A stretch of 64,000 nt of DNA from Polyangiaceae bacterium (GCA_013361525.1 JABFXY010000006.1:186001-250000), one strand, 5' to 3'; positions 35,156 to 44,951 are shown, counted from the first letter of the stretch. Notes: generated by a model from the sequence alone, not told the origin. Program-made: numbers and translations.

Positions 35156-36922
35156 TCACGGCGCGAGCGCCGCGTAGATAGCGGCCGTCGCCTCGAGCAG
35201 CCTGTCGAGATCCGACGGCTCGAATCGATTCGCGTCATCGCGCCGCAGGGCGAAGCCTCCGTGGCGAGTCTCGAGGATGCCGCGGAAGCCGGCGTTCACG
35301 AGGACCTGCCGCACGGCGATCGGCAGCGCCATCTGCCCCTCTTGCGGAGATGGGAACCGCACGTCGAAGTGGCGCTCGAAATGTGGGTCGCCGAACGTCG
35401 CCTGGCCGCCGAGGCTATCGAAGAGCTGGCCGAACCCTTCGACGAGGTTGGTCGAGTTCTTCGAGCGCACCGCGGCTCGGTAGTAGATCCGGCTCGAAGT
35501 CACGAGCGCCAGCACCGATCGGTCTTCGCCGGTCGCCTGGCGAAGCGGGTCGTTCGAGAAGACCTCGACCAGGTGGACCTGCGCGTCCCGCAAGACGAGG
35601 CGCGCATCGCGGGACGCCTGCGCGATCGGCGGCAGGAACTGGAACGGGTTCCAACCGGCGTAGAGGCGCAGGTCGGCAGGGGCGCGGAGCTGTGCTCGGT
35701 GGTGCGTGCCCCACGCGTGGAGCGCTTGATCGGCCGGATGCCAGCCGGTTTGGGCGGCATGTTGCTGGTGCGCCTGGACGTGTGCGTACGCGGGGTGCAT
35801 CGGAGCATGCTGCGCCTGCGCCTGCGCGTGCTGCGGCGGCGCAGCGGGAGGCGTGAACGTGAGCGGTTGGCCGGGGTGGGTCACCGGCAACGAGCCCGGT
35901 GAACGCGGCGCGGTGTCGCCGACGGCTGCTGCTTGAGGCGAGAGCGCGGCGTGCGCGGAAGGCGTCGTCGCGGGCACCTGAGCCTGCTGCGGCTGCGCGG
36001 CGGTTTGGCTCGGCGCGCGAAGCGCCGGGACGATCGCGGCGACCGCCTCACCCGCGCTCTGGAAGCGTTTGGTCGCGTCGAGATCGAGACATTTTCCGAG
36101 CCAGGGGTCGAACCCAACAGGCAAGAGTGCGTTGCGAGCGGCGGCGCGCTGCGAGGCGACAGGCGGCGGCTCGAGCACGATCCGAACCGGAAGCTCGGCG
36201 AGCGTCGTCGCTCCCCACAAGCTGCCCGACCCGGTGCCCGTGAGCATCTCGTACGCGACGAGGCCGAGCGCCCAGACGTCCGTGGCCGCCGACACCTGCG
36301 TGGCGATGGTCTTTTGTTTTTGCTCGGCGATCGTGCGCCAGGCGGCGCCGAGCTGCTCGGGCGCCGAATAAGCAGGTGTTCCGACGAGCGTCGACGACTG
36401 CGACACCGACTCCGAGAGCTTCGCGATCCCGAAGTCGAGGACCTTGAGGACGACGCGCTGTTTGTTGTCGCGCGCGAGATAAAGGTTTTGCGGCTTGAGA
36501 TCGCGATGGAAGACGCCGGCCGCGTGCGCCTGATCCAGCGCGTCGGCGAGCTGCTCGAGCAAGTCCGCCGCGAGCGCATGGGCGACCGCGCCCTCGCGCT
36601 TGATCCGCGCATCCAGCGGCTCGCCCGCGAGAAGCTCCATCGCGAGGAAAGGAACGCCGAGCTTGTCGTCGACGTCGGCGTCGAGGAAATCGACGATGTG
36701 CGGGTTTCGTCCGATGCGCGAGCCGACACGTGCCTCGCGCACGAACATCTCGCGAACCTGCTCGTCCTTGACGTATTCGCGGCGGACCAGCTTCAGCGCG
36801 ACCGGTCGATCCATCGTGGTGTGGATGGCCCGCCAGACGACGGCCATCCCACCCTCACCGAGGATCGACTCGAGCCGATACCTCCCGCCGACGATCGTTC
36901 CGCGCTCTGCTTCGCTGGTCAC
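35156..36922 (-). CDS. Serine/threonine protein kinase
   Basis: A 588-residue Hanks-type kinase. Gly-rich loop GEGGMAVVW at 22-30, catalytic Lys44 (VALKLV), HRDLKPQN at 139-146 with Asp141, DFG at 163-165 and a PEQ-type activation-segment end. A long Pro/Ala/Gln linker (about 310-430, including AQAQHA repeats) joins a C-terminal domain of about 160 residues with strand-like stretches (SRDARLVLRDAQVHLVEVF, SVLALVTSSRIYYRAA) that I cannot name. No membrane helix, so cytoplasmic, unlike many bacterial receptor kinases. Start is GTG. Confidence 0.9.
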   Translation of the reverse strand: MTSEAERGTIVGGRYRLESILGEGGMAVVWRAIHTTMDRPVALKLVRREYVKDEQVREMFVREARVGSRIGRNPHIVDFLDADVDDKLGVPFLAMELLAGEPLDARIKREGAVAHALAADLLEQLADALDQAHAAGVFHRDLKPQNLYLARDNKQRVVLKVLDFGIAKLSESVSQSSTLVGTPAYSAPEQLGAAWRTIAEQKQKTIATQVSAATDVWALGLVAYEMLTGTGSGSLWGATTLAELPVRIVLEPPPVASQRAAARNALLPVGFDPWLGKCLDLDATKRFQSAGEAVAAIVPALRAPSQTAAQPQQAQVPATTPSAHAALSPQAAAVGDTAPRSPGSLPVTHPGQPLTFTPPAAPPQHAQAQAQHAPMHPAYAHVQAHQQHAAQTGWHPADQALHAWGTHHRAQLRAPADLRLYAGWNPFQFLPPIAQASRDARLVLRDAQVHLVEVFSNDPLRQATGEDRSVLALVTSSRIYYRAAVRSKNSTNLVEGFGQLFDSLGGQATFGDPHFERHFDVRFPSPQEGQMALPIAVRQVLVNAGFRGILETRHGGFALRRDDANRFEPSDLDRLLEATAAIYAALAP

Positions 36923-36943
36923 CGTTCTCCGAACGAGCTGCGC

Positions 36944-38287
36944 TCAGCGATTCTTGAAGCCGAGCGTGTCGGGCTGGCCTTCGGCGGTCGTCACGCCCTT
37001 GAAGATGGTCTTCGCGTTGCGGCGGCGCAAAAGGACGTTTCGCACGAACTCGGGCAGCTCGGCGGCCGCGCGAATCGCGTAGATGAACCGCAGCACGGCG
37101 AAGCGCTGGTGCACCTCTTTGCTGTCGAAGACGTCGCCTGCGAGCATCGAGACGACGGCCTCCTCCAAGCGGAAGACGTTGCGCGGGTTCATGAACAGCC
37201 AGCGCATTGCCGGCGAAGTGAACCGGTAAATGAACCACGAGAAGGTGCCGATGCCCCTGCGGATACGTGACTCGTACTCCGCGTGCAGACGCGCCTCTTG
37301 GCTGCGGTCACGGAGGATCTTTTCGACGATGCCCGCCGCCATTCGGCTGCTGTTCATCGCGAGGTAGACGCCGCTCGAGAAGACCGGGTCGATGAACGCG
37401 AATGCGTCGCCGACCATGATCCAGCCTTTGCCGGTCATCTTTTCGGAGGTGTACGAGTAGTTGCCGGTAGCGCGAACCTCGCTGATGAGCTCCGCGTCCT
37501 TCATGCGCTCGAATGCCTTGGGCGCGAGCTTCAGCGTGTCCCAGAGAAAGTCTTCGGTCGAGCCGGTGCGCGTCTTGAGATAGTCGGGCCAGCAGACGGC
37601 GCCGACGCTCATCACGTCGTCCTTCAGCGGGATCATCCACATCCAGCCGTGGTCGAACCAATAGATGCTGATGTTGCCCTGGTCCGCCCCGGGTCGTCGA
37701 ACGACGCCCTTGAAGTGGCCGAAGATCGCGGCGCTCGCGTGGTTCGGGTTCTTCTTCTTGATGTCGAGCTTCTTCGACACGAACGTGTCGCGCCCGGTCG
37801 CGTCGACGAAGTAACGCGCTTTGAAGACGAGCTTGTTGCCGTCGCGATCCACCGCCTCCGCCGTCGTGTGGCCGCTCGCGTCCCACTCGACCTTGGTCAT
37901 CTTCACGCGCTCGCGCGTGTCGACGCCGTTCTTCGTCGCGTTGCGGAAGAGCATCTCGTCGAACTCGCTGCGCCGTACCTCGTACGCGTTCGGCGGCGTC
38001 TTGTTGTACGACTTGCAGAAGTAGTACGTGCGCCACGACTCGTCCGTCGCCATCGCGAAGTCGGCGCCGAGCTTCACGACGCCCATGTCGCGCAGCTGGT
38101 CCATCACGCCGAGCTCTTCCAAGATCGGCATGTTGCAGGGGAGCAACGACTCGCCGATGTGGAAGCGCGGGTGCTCGTCCTTCTCGAGGACGGTGACGCG
38201 GTAGCCCTTCCTCGAGAGCAGCGTGGAAATCGTGGAACCAGCCGGTCCGCCGCCGGCGACGAGCACGTCGACTTCGATCAATTGCAT
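36944..38287 (-). CDS. FAD-dependent halogenase-like oxidoreductase
   Basis: A 447-residue flavoprotein. FAD motif AGGGPAGSTIS near 11-21, GESLLP at 45-50, and GWMWMIP at 214-220, the WxWxIP block typical of flavin-dependent halogenases and related hydroxylases. Further FAD contacts are DATGRD near 163 and GDAFAFIDPVFSSG near 290. The catalytic Lys of tryptophan halogenases corresponds only roughly to a Lys near 72, so halogenation is not certain; a geranylgeranyl-reductase-like or hydroxylase role is possible. No biosynthetic cluster surrounds it. ATG preferred over a GTG seven codons upstream. Confidence 0.75.
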   Translation of the reverse strand: MQLIEVDVLVAGGGPAGSTISTLLSRKGYRVTVLEKDEHPRFHIGESLLPCNMPILEELGVMDQLRDMGVVKLGADFAMATDESWRTYYFCKSYNKTPPNAYEVRRSEFDEMLFRNATKNGVDTRERVKMTKVEWDASGHTTAEAVDRDGNKLVFKARYFVDATGRDTFVSKKLDIKKKNPNHASAAIFGHFKGVVRRPGADQGNISIYWFDHGWMWMIPLKDDVMSVGAVCWPDYLKTRTGSTEDFLWDTLKLAPKAFERMKDAELISEVRATGNYSYTSEKMTGKGWIMVGDAFAFIDPVFSSGVYLAMNSSRMAAGIVEKILRDRSQEARLHAEYESRIRRGIGTFSWFIYRFTSPAMRWLFMNPRNVFRLEEAVVSMLAGDVFDSKEVHQRFAVLRFIYAIRAAAELPEFVRNVLLRRRNAKTIFKGVTTAEGQPDTLGFKNR

Positions 38288-38416
38288 GAAGGGCCGGTTA
38301 TGCCCCACCTTGCCGATACATGGAAGAGGCGCCCGGCCGCGCCCCGGGCATGAGCGCGCGCACGAACCGTTCGACGCCCCCTCCGACGTTTTCCTGCTCT
38401 GCCCCCCGAGCCCTCG

Positions 38417-38926
38417 CTACTGGCGAACGATTCGGAACTCGACGCGGCGGTTCAGTTGCAGACACGCGTCGTCGGGCGTCGCGCACATCGGCGCGGTCGC
38501 GCCGTAGCCTGCGATCTGGGTCGGCGTCTTCACGCCGCGGGCTACGAGCGCCATGACGACCGCGTTCGCGCGCTTCTCCGACAGCTGCTTGTTGTGGTCG
38601 AAGTTGCCCTGGCTGTCGGTGTGTCCCTCGACGATCAGCGTCTTGATCTCGGGGTGCGAGTTCACGACGTTCGCGATGGCATCGATGACCGAGAAGCTCT
38701 CCGGACGGATGATGTCCTTGTCCGTATCGTAGAAGATCGGCCGTGCGATCTTGATGCGATCACCTTCGATCACGGCGTCGCCCGTCTGCGGCGGCGGGGT
38801 CGTCTGGACCGGCGTCGCGGTCGCGGTCGGCGTCTCCGGCGGCGGGTCGTCCTTCTTGCAGCCGGCGGAACCGATCGTGGTCACGCCGAGAGCGAGGGCC
38901 AGCGTGATGGAACGTGCTTTTGTCAT
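38417..38926 (-). CDS. OmpA-family lipoprotein
   Basis: A 169-residue lipoprotein: signal peptide ending GSAGC, a Pro/Thr linker, then a peptidoglycan-binding OmpA domain. The domain carries PIFYDTDKD, IVEGHTDSQG, LSEKRANAV and the closing NRRVEFRIVR. It would tether an outer or inner membrane to peptidoglycan. ATG chosen because it starts the signal peptide. Divergent from the Asp/Cys-repeat gene. Confidence 0.9.
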   Translation of the reverse strand: MTKARSITLALALGVTTIGSAGCKKDDPPPETPTATATPVQTTPPPQTGDAVIEGDRIKIARPIFYDTDKDIIRPESFSVIDAIANVVNSHPEIKTLIVEGHTDSQGNFDHNKQLSEKRANAVVMALVARGVKTPTQIAGYGATAPMCATPDDACLQLNRRVEFRIVRQ

Positions 38927-39066
38927 GAGCGCGGAAGGTAGCGGCTCGGCGCTTGGCCTACAATCGGGACGTGCGGACCTCGACGCGGGACCGTCACCTC
39001 GGTTTTGCCCAATGATCATCCCCGCGCCGTCCGTCTTGGTGTAAGCGCCTTTCTTCGGGAGAGCCA

Positions 39067-40251
39067 ATGAAGTCCACAAACACCGCAATCCTTATGTTTC
39101 TTTTCGGTTTGGCGTCTGCGTCCGGCATCGGCTGCCGCGACGAGGGCGACGACAACGGCGGCGGCGGCTCGGGGAACTCGAGCAACGACGGCGGCAACGG
39201 CGCCGGCACGAACGACGGCGGCAATGGCGCCGGCACGAACGACGGCGGCGGCGGCAGCACGAACAACGGCATGTGCACGCCGAGCGGCGCCGAAGACACC
39301 GACGAAACCTGTGACGACGGCATCGACAACGACTGCGACACCTTCACGGATTGCGACGACTTCAACTGCTCCCAGGCGTCGAGCTGTATCAAGCCCGCCG
39401 AGGCCTCGAACGCGGCTTGCTCGGACGGCGCCGACAACGACGAAGACGGCCTGACCGATTGTCAGGAAGAAGAAGAGTGCGGCGATCTCGCCGCCTGCGC
39501 GCGCGAGCTCTCCAATGCCAAGTGGTCCGACGGCATGGACAACGACGGCGACGGCGACGCCGACTGCGAAGACACGGACTGCCAGCTCGAAGGCATCGTG
39601 GTCTGTGACGGGACGACTCCCGTCGACGTCGACCCCGCCGACTACGAGATGATGGCGAACGACGTCTGCACGAACGGCGTCAGCGACGACACCAACATGT
39701 TCGTCGACTGCGGCGACAACGCCTGCCTCATCAACCCCGACGTGACGGACTGCAAGAACCTCCCGCGCGAGGACACGAACGAGCTCTGCTCGAACGGCAC
39801 CGACGACGACCTCGACGGCGTGAGCGACTGCCAGGACCCGGTCTGCCGCCGTGAGGGCATCGCGGTCTGCGACGGGACGACCCCTGTCGACGTCGACCCG
39901 GCCGACTACGAGACGGCGTCGAACGCGCGTTGCTCCAACGGCACCGACGAGGACGACAACGGCTTCGCCGACTGCGCGGACTTCGGCTGCTCGAAGAGCC
40001 AGGACGTCACCGTCTGCCCCGAGGCCAGCGACGAGCAGTGCTCGGACGGCATCGACAACAACGCGAACAACTTCACTGACTGCGAGGACTTCTCCTGCAG
40101 CCAGAACCCGTTCATCACGGTGTGCGGCGACCTCGAGAACACGGCTGCGAAGTGCTCCGACGGCGTCGACAACGACGGCAACGGCTTCGCCGACTGCAAC
40201 GACTTCTCGTGCAAGCCGATGAACGGCACGCCGAGCCCGGCCTGCCTCTGA
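39067..40251 (+). CDS. Asp/Cys-repeat surface lipoprotein (MopE-like metal-binding repeats)
   Basis: A 394-residue exported protein. Signal peptide ends ASGIGC (possible lipobox). A Gly/Asn linker is followed by eight copies of a roughly 20-residue motif, C-(S/D/T)-(D/N)-G-x-D-(N/D)-D-x-(D/N)-G-F-x-D-C-x-D-F-x-C. Examples start at CDDGIDND, CSDGADND, CTNGVSDD and CSDGVDND. In the third copy the first Cys is Trp (WSDGMDND). Each repeat could bind calcium through its Asp/Asn ladder and form disulfides, like the repeats of MopE-type proteins. ATG preceded by GGGAGAG. Ends at a strong terminator. Confidence 0.8.
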   Translation: MKSTNTAILMFLFGLASASGIGCRDEGDDNGGGGSGNSSNDGGNGAGTNDGGNGAGTNDGGGGSTNNGMCTPSGAEDTDETCDDGIDNDCDTFTDCDDFNCSQASSCIKPAEASNAACSDGADNDEDGLTDCQEEEECGDLAACARELSNAKWSDGMDNDGDGDADCEDTDCQLEGIVVCDGTTPVDVDPADYEMMANDVCTNGVSDDTNMFVDCGDNACLINPDVTDCKNLPREDTNELCSNGTDDDLDGVSDCQDPVCRREGIAVCDGTTPVDVDPADYETASNARCSNGTDEDDNGFADCADFGCSKSQDVTVCPEASDEQCSDGIDNNANNFTDCEDFSCSQNPFITVCGDLENTAAKCSDGVDNDGNGFADCNDFSCKPMNGTPSPACL

Positions 40252-40265
40252 TCCCAACTCGGTAG

Positions 40266-40316
40266 ACGACGCGGACCGCTACGGGCTCATCGGGCTCGGC
40301 GGTCCGTGTCGTTTTT
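40266..40316. terminator. Strong rho-independent terminator between convergent genes
   Basis: ACGACGCGGACCGC (40266-40279) pairs with GCGGTCCGTGTCGT (40299-40312), 14 bp with one G-U, followed by TTTTT. It serves the plus-strand Asp/Cys-repeat gene and sits in the space before the convergent SUMF1-like gene. Confidence 0.85.
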
Positions 40317-40338
40317 CGAAGATGCGAACGCGCGCGGG

Positions 40339-41277
40339 TTACTTCGAGCCGGAACGCGCAGCAGCACAACGAAAGCCGACCGTCTCCGCCCTGCGCGCAG
40401 GCATCTGCATGCCGCCCACCCCAGCGCGAGCGTAGCCGTCGTCGATCGCGTACCACGACGCGCCGTAGATCCAGCGCACCGGGTTCTTCGTCGAGCTTCG
40501 TTTCGGCGGCGTCGTCCACTCACTGACGTGGCCGCCCATCTCGGCCACGCCCTGCGCGGTGAGATCGATCGGATGGGAGCCGCGCGCACACGTCCCCGCG
40601 CGCTTCTTCGGCTTCCCCCAGCAAATCTCGTCCTTCACGATCGGTGTGCCCCACGGCGAGGGCCGGACCTCGGGCCCGCTCGTCGCGGCCCACTCCCACT
40701 CGTCGCCGCTCGGAAGGCGCTTGTCATGCGCGCCGCAATACGCGGCCGCTTCGTCGAACGACACGCAGTTGACCGGATGATCTTCGCGGTCGTCCTGACC
40801 GCCGTTGCAGAACCGCGAGACCTTCGCGTCTTCTTCTTCGCTGCGCCAATCCGTTCGAGCCGGCACCTCCGGACACGTCGGACACGCTCGCTCGCAGCGG
40901 CCTTCCCGTACGCAAGCGCGGTACTCGGCGACCGAGATCTCGTGCAGATCGAGGCAGAAGCCGTCGATCGAAACGTCGCGTCCCCGCTCGAGCGTGGACA
41001 GCGTTCCCCCGGGGATGAACGCCATTCCGTCCGGGCAAGGCGTCGTCGGACGCGCGCTCGCCGTGGTGCTCATGCTCGTGCTCGGAAGCGCACGTGCGCC
41101 CGCTGCCGTTGTCGCTGTCGCTGACGGGGCCGCGGGAGCGCTCGCGCTCATAGACGCGCTCGTGGCCGTCGTCCCCTTCCCTTCGACCGCATGCTCCGAC
41201 GCAGCGACTGCTTCACAACCAGCCAACACGACCGCTGCTGGTGCGACGACCCGTCGAATCCACTCAGCGTTGCGCAA
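40339..41277 (-). CDS. SUMF1-like (formylglycine-generating fold) lipoprotein A
   Basis: A 312-residue product from a TTG start; signal peptide with lipobox LAGC and a long Ala/Ser/Thr linker. The domain from about 75 on is the C-type-lectin-like FGE-sulfatase fold: MAFIPGG, FCLDLHEISVAEYRACV, NCVSFDEAAAYCGAHDKRLPSGDEWEWAA, GHVSEWT, ASWYAID and VGFRCA. Such lipoproteins are widespread in myxobacteria and act in binding more often than catalysis; the true FGE catalytic Cys pair is not clear. The TTG start was chosen because it begins the signal peptide with GGAG upstream; it overlaps the upstream gene by 14 bp. Confidence 0.7.
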   Translation of the reverse strand: MRNAEWIRRVVAPAAVVLAGCEAVAASEHAVEGKGTTATSASMSASAPAAPSATATTAAGARALPSTSMSTTASARPTTPCPDGMAFIPGGTLSTLERGRDVSIDGFCLDLHEISVAEYRACVREGRCERACPTCPEVPARTDWRSEEEDAKVSRFCNGGQDDREDHPVNCVSFDEAAAYCGAHDKRLPSGDEWEWAATSGPEVRPSPWGTPIVKDEICWGKPKKRAGTCARGSHPIDLTAQGVAEMGGHVSEWTTPPKRSSTKNPVRWIYGASWYAIDDGYARAGVGGMQMPARRAETVGFRCAAARSGSK

Positions 41278-42241
41278 CGACTCCGCGCTCCTCCCCCGCG
41301 TCGAACGCGCAGCGCGCGCCGACCATATGGCTGGTCGTCGCGGGCGCATCGCGCCGAACGTTGTCGACGACCTTCACCGACGCGCGCCGTCGATCGAGAC
41401 CGCCGATGTAACAGAAGCCTCCGCCGCGGTTCACCGTCTCGTCGGTGCCCCCTGCGTCGAGCGTCCACTCGAACATCGAGCCCGCGAGATCGCGTTGCCC
41501 CCAACGGCCGGCGCCGAGCGGACGTGATCCGACCGGAAGGATATCGGCGAGCGAACAGCTCTGGTTGCCGTCGCCCATGCAGTTGTAGACCGCGCGGTCG
41601 GGCGTCTGCGCGTCCGTCCCCCACGGGTACGGACGCGACTCTTCACCGCCGACGGCGGCGTACCGCCACTCGGCGTCGTTCGGCAATCGACCGCCCGCGA
41701 AGCTGCAGACCGCGGCAGCCGTGTACCAATCGATGAAGTTCTTCGGCAGATCGTCGCGACCGACGCGATACGTGTCGTATCGCTCCCAGCCGCGCAGATC
41801 ATCCTCGTCCTGTACGCGCCAGCCATCCTTCCAGCGCATGGGACGACCGGCCGCATCGTGCCCGATCGGCGCGTCGGCCGCTGGCGTCGGCCGACCGGCC
41901 GCGACCCAGCGCTCCACGCGCCCGACGGTGAGCTCGTACTTGTCGAGGTAGAAGGCTTCGACGTGAACCTGCCCGGCGCGCGCGTCGGTGTAATCCCCGG
42001 CGGGGACCAAGAGCCGCGTGCAGCAGGACTCCCCCTGGCACGTGTCGATCCCCTCGCAACTGGGATCCTTCACGGCGGGGACGGCGGCGGGCACGTTCGC
42101 GATCGTTGGAGGAGCAACGATCTCGGCGCGCGCCTCGACGGCTTCGTCGGCGGAAGCGTCGCGCGCCGCGGGCTCCGTCGGAGCAACCACCGGCGCGCAG
42201 GCGGTGAGGATCACGGTGGAGAGCAAAGCTCGTCGCAGCAT
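41264..42241 (-). CDS. SUMF1-like lipoprotein B
   Basis: A 325-residue lipoprotein with lipobox LTAC, an Ala/Val/Pro linker and the FGE-sulfatase fold: LLVPAGDYTD, FYLDKYELTVGRVERWV, NFIDWYTAAAVCSFAGGRLP, DAEWRYAA, GSMFEWTLD, NRGGGFCYIGG and GARCAFD. It is upstream of and overlaps the second SUMF1-like gene, and the two share fold but only modest identity. A Cys-rich segment (CEGIDTCQGESCCTR) precedes the domain. Probably surface-exposed. Start is ATG with a clear n-region (MLRR). Confidence 0.8.
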   Translation of the reverse strand: MLRRALLSTVILTACAPVVAPTEPAARDASADEAVEARAEIVAPPTIANVPAAVPAVKDPSCEGIDTCQGESCCTRLLVPAGDYTDARAGQVHVEAFYLDKYELTVGRVERWVAAGRPTPAADAPIGHDAAGRPMRWKDGWRVQDEDDLRGWERYDTYRVGRDDLPKNFIDWYTAAAVCSFAGGRLPNDAEWRYAAVGGEESRPYPWGTDAQTPDRAVYNCMGDGNQSCSLADILPVGSRPLGAGRWGQRDLAGSMFEWTLDAGGTDETVNRGGGFCYIGGLDRRRASVKVVDNVRRDAPATTSHMVGARCAFDAGEERGVVAQR

Positions 42242-42270
42242 GACGAGCGATGCTACCCGCCGTGCAGAAG

Positions 42271-42522
42271 TCAGGCTGCCTTCTTGGCGCCCGTGGAAGC
42301 GCGTCGGGGGGCGCCGGCGAACATCGCCGCGCCGAGCCCCTGCATCGTCAGCCGAACACGCTCGCGGTCGGCGAGGCCGGCTCGGTCGAGGGCTGCGAGC
42401 GCCGCGTCGACCTCGTCGCGCGACAGTCCCGTGAACTTGGCGACGCGGAGCACCGTCGCGTGCTGATCGTTCTGCGCGAGGGTGAACAGAGCGTGGAGGA
42501 CGGCGTGGTGTGTTGCGTTCAT
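42271..42522 (-). CDS. Small winged-helix-like protein
   Basis: An 83-residue protein. ALFTLAQNDQHATVLRVAKFTGLSRDEVDAALAALDRAGLADRERVRLT is a three-helix plus wing pattern typical of small winged-helix DNA-binding domains. A basic C-terminal tail (RRASTGAKKAA) follows. ATG chosen because upstream frame is low-quality. Located between the SUMF1-like pair and the DUF2169 gene. Targets unknown. Confidence 0.6.
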   Translation of the reverse strand: MNATHHAVLHALFTLAQNDQHATVLRVAKFTGLSRDEVDAALAALDRAGLADRERVRLTMQGLGAAMFAGAPRRASTGAKKAA

Positions 42523-42634
42523 GCCTGTGTCTTTAATCAGTACCTGCGACTTCGTCCAGTTTCCGGCGAACAGGAAAATCACTTCGATAATCGCGAAACA
42601 CTTACTGAAGTGAGCCCTGGTCGAGGCTCGATTT

Positions 42635-44743
42635 TCAGCGCTTCGGCGCGATGACCCGAGCGAGCGCCGAGACGATGATCGCGACCGGCGAGCTCTCGGC
42701 TTCGTCGCGTTGAGGGACGAGATCACCGAGCACGCGACCAGGTGCTCGAACGAAGAGCGGGAGGGATCGGGCGGCGCTGCTCGGCACGTAGACGGGGATT
42801 GGCGTTTGCGCGCCTTCGACCGAGATCGCGCCGCGAATCCACTCGGCGTCCGCGAAGGTGCACCGGCGATAGTGGCGCTGGCTCAAGAGCAACCGTCGCG
42901 CGTGCGTGTCGATGTATTCGTTGGGCAGCGACTTCTGCGCTTTCACCCAAGCGTCGCGCAGGCGAAGCACGAACCCGTTCGCAACGTCGGGCTCGCCGCC
43001 GAGCGGCGTCGACAAGGTCTCGTTCGCGCTGTCGACGACCTCCTTCACGCGCTTGTCGCCGGGGGCGAGCGCGGCCGCTGTGGCTGTCCAAATCTTCAGC
43101 GTCTCGACGTCGTCGAAGCTCCACTCGATCATCCCGCCCACGACCGCGAGGCGCGGATCCAACGCGCCGTCGTCGGTTACCGATGCGAGCACGCACCCCT
43201 CGACGTCGGTCACGAGCTCGGCGCGCGCGAGCACCGCCGACAGCGTCGCGCGATCTGCCCGGGCGCGCGTCTCGCGAACCTTTGCCTCGTCGTCGAGCGG
43301 CGTCGGATCGACTTCACGCACGAAACGCGACAGGTCCTTGTTCGCTCGAACGCGGCCGACGACCGCGGGATCGAACCACACGAGCTCGATCGGCGCGGCC
43401 TCGACGCGAGGCTGCGTACTCACGGCGACCACGCTTCGGGGGGCCGCCTCTGCAGCGGCCGCGAATGAAGGCGCGACGCGCTGGCCGATCGTGCCGCGGA
43501 AGCTCGAAGGCGGCGCCTCGGGCACCGCGAGCACTGGTGGGCTCGCGGTCGGATGTTGCGGCGTTGCGAGCGCCATCGGCAGCCGCGCGAGCACCGGGAA
43601 CTGTGAGGACGGAACCGGTCTGAACGGAAGCGGGTCGGCCGGCTGCAGCGCGCGCGGGAGCGCCAACGTCTCGTCGCCGGTGACCGTGTGCTCGAACATG
43701 TCTTCGACGTCCATCGCCACCTGCGGCCGCTGGCTCGGCGCCGTTTGTGCACCATGCGGCGAGCGCGTTTCGTCTTCCTCGTCCGAGACGTCCTTTTCGT
43801 CGCAGACCGTCACGAGCCCGTCCTCGTCGCGCGCGTCGACCGACAGGTGACCGCGCCACGTGAGCGTGCAGCTGGCGCGATCGGTATCGATGACCAGCGT
43901 GTCGGCGCGGAGGACGACGGAACGTGAAGGCCGACCGCGTGCTTCGACCGTTGCCGACGGCCAGACCGCCTCGAGGCGCGTCTCGAGCTGCACCGCTTCA
44001 CGGTGCAGATGCTCGAGCGTGATCGCGACGCCGCGGGGGATCGTGTCGAGCTGCTGATCGTCGGGCGCACATTGGAAGAACGACGCGTCGAAATCAGCCG
44101 GAAAAGGCCGCTCCTGCCAACCGGGCTCGAACACCTTCGCGTGCGCTTCCCCGAGGCGAGCCTTGCGCGACGGCCAGCTCGGCGCGATCGGACCGAACCC
44201 CACCGGCGGAACAGCGACGTCGAGATCGAGCTGCCAACCCGGAGGCTCCACGAGCGGCAGCGATCGGCGACCGTGTCGATCGATCGCGTCGTGCGCGAGG
44301 CCGGCGGGGTTCCACGTCCCTACTCCACCGCCGGCCTGCTCGAAGCCGATCGGCATCTCGGTCCACGAAGCGCCTTCGCGGATCGAGCCACTTCGCATCA
44401 CGCTGCGGGGCCCGACCACGCGAATCGATTTGTCGACGGTCTCGACCGCAACACGCGCGACGACCGACGTGACCTGGCGCCCAGGAGGTGCGAACGCGCT
44501 GCCGACGACCACGACGTCGGCCCTCGCCTTCACTGGAGCGAGGTCACTCGGTGTGGTGACCGGGCCTCCCTCCACTTCGCATCGATCGTCGGCGAGGATC
44601 GGCTCGCTCTCGCGCAACACGGGCGACAGGCCCGGACGAAGCGAGAACGTCGCCTTGCAAACGACGGTCAGGGTCCATTGCCCACCCGGGCCTCGCCACG
44701 TGAAGCACTGAGCTGCGAAGGGAGAATAGGTGTCCGTGTCCAT
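42635..44743 (-). CDS. DUF2169-domain protein (type VI secretion-associated)
   Basis: A 702-residue protein. The N-terminal half is a DUF2169 domain: FTWRGPGGQWTLTVVCKATFSL, WNPAGLAH, PPGWQLDLDVAV, GFGPIAPSWPSR, DFFQCAP-like segment and DQQLDTI. This domain is frequently encoded near VgrG effectors and is thought to help load or stabilise effectors. The C-terminal half is an Ala/Pro linker followed by a helical part. It lies 208 bp downstream of vgrG on the same strand, supporting a role in the same secretion module. No signal peptide. Confidence 0.8.
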   Translation of the reverse strand: MDTDTYSPFAAQCFTWRGPGGQWTLTVVCKATFSLRPGLSPVLRESEPILADDRCEVEGGPVTTPSDLAPVKARADVVVVGSAFAPPGRQVTSVVARVAVETVDKSIRVVGPRSVMRSGSIREGASWTEMPIGFEQAGGGVGTWNPAGLAHDAIDRHGRRSLPLVEPPGWQLDLDVAVPPVGFGPIAPSWPSRKARLGEAHAKVFEPGWQERPFPADFDASFFQCAPDDQQLDTIPRGVAITLEHLHREAVQLETRLEAVWPSATVEARGRPSRSVVLRADTLVIDTDRASCTLTWRGHLSVDARDEDGLVTVCDEKDVSDEEDETRSPHGAQTAPSQRPQVAMDVEDMFEHTVTGDETLALPRALQPADPLPFRPVPSSQFPVLARLPMALATPQHPTASPPVLAVPEAPPSSFRGTIGQRVAPSFAAAAEAAPRSVVAVSTQPRVEAAPIELVWFDPAVVGRVRANKDLSRFVREVDPTPLDDEAKVRETRARADRATLSAVLARAELVTDVEGCVLASVTDDGALDPRLAVVGGMIEWSFDDVETLKIWTATAAALAPGDKRVKEVVDSANETLSTPLGGEPDVANGFVLRLRDAWVKAQKSLPNEYIDTHARRLLLSQRHYRRCTFADAEWIRGAISVEGAQTPIPVYVPSSAARSLPLFVRAPGRVLGDLVPQRDEAESSPVAIIVSALARVIAPKR

Positions 44744-44951
44744 CGCGATGGGACCGGTCTACAAGACTAAACTCAGTGCGATTTTTCGGCGCTCTCGAGC
44801 GGTGGGTTCTTGGTTCCGCCGTTTTCCTATCCGCACGATTGTTCCTGATGTGACCCCGGAGGTGAACAATAGTGCCGATACGATCGAGCGCGAGAGGACA
44901 CCCATACCCCCAGCACCCGGGTTCCTCTCGCACTCGGTCCTGCTTGCGGCT

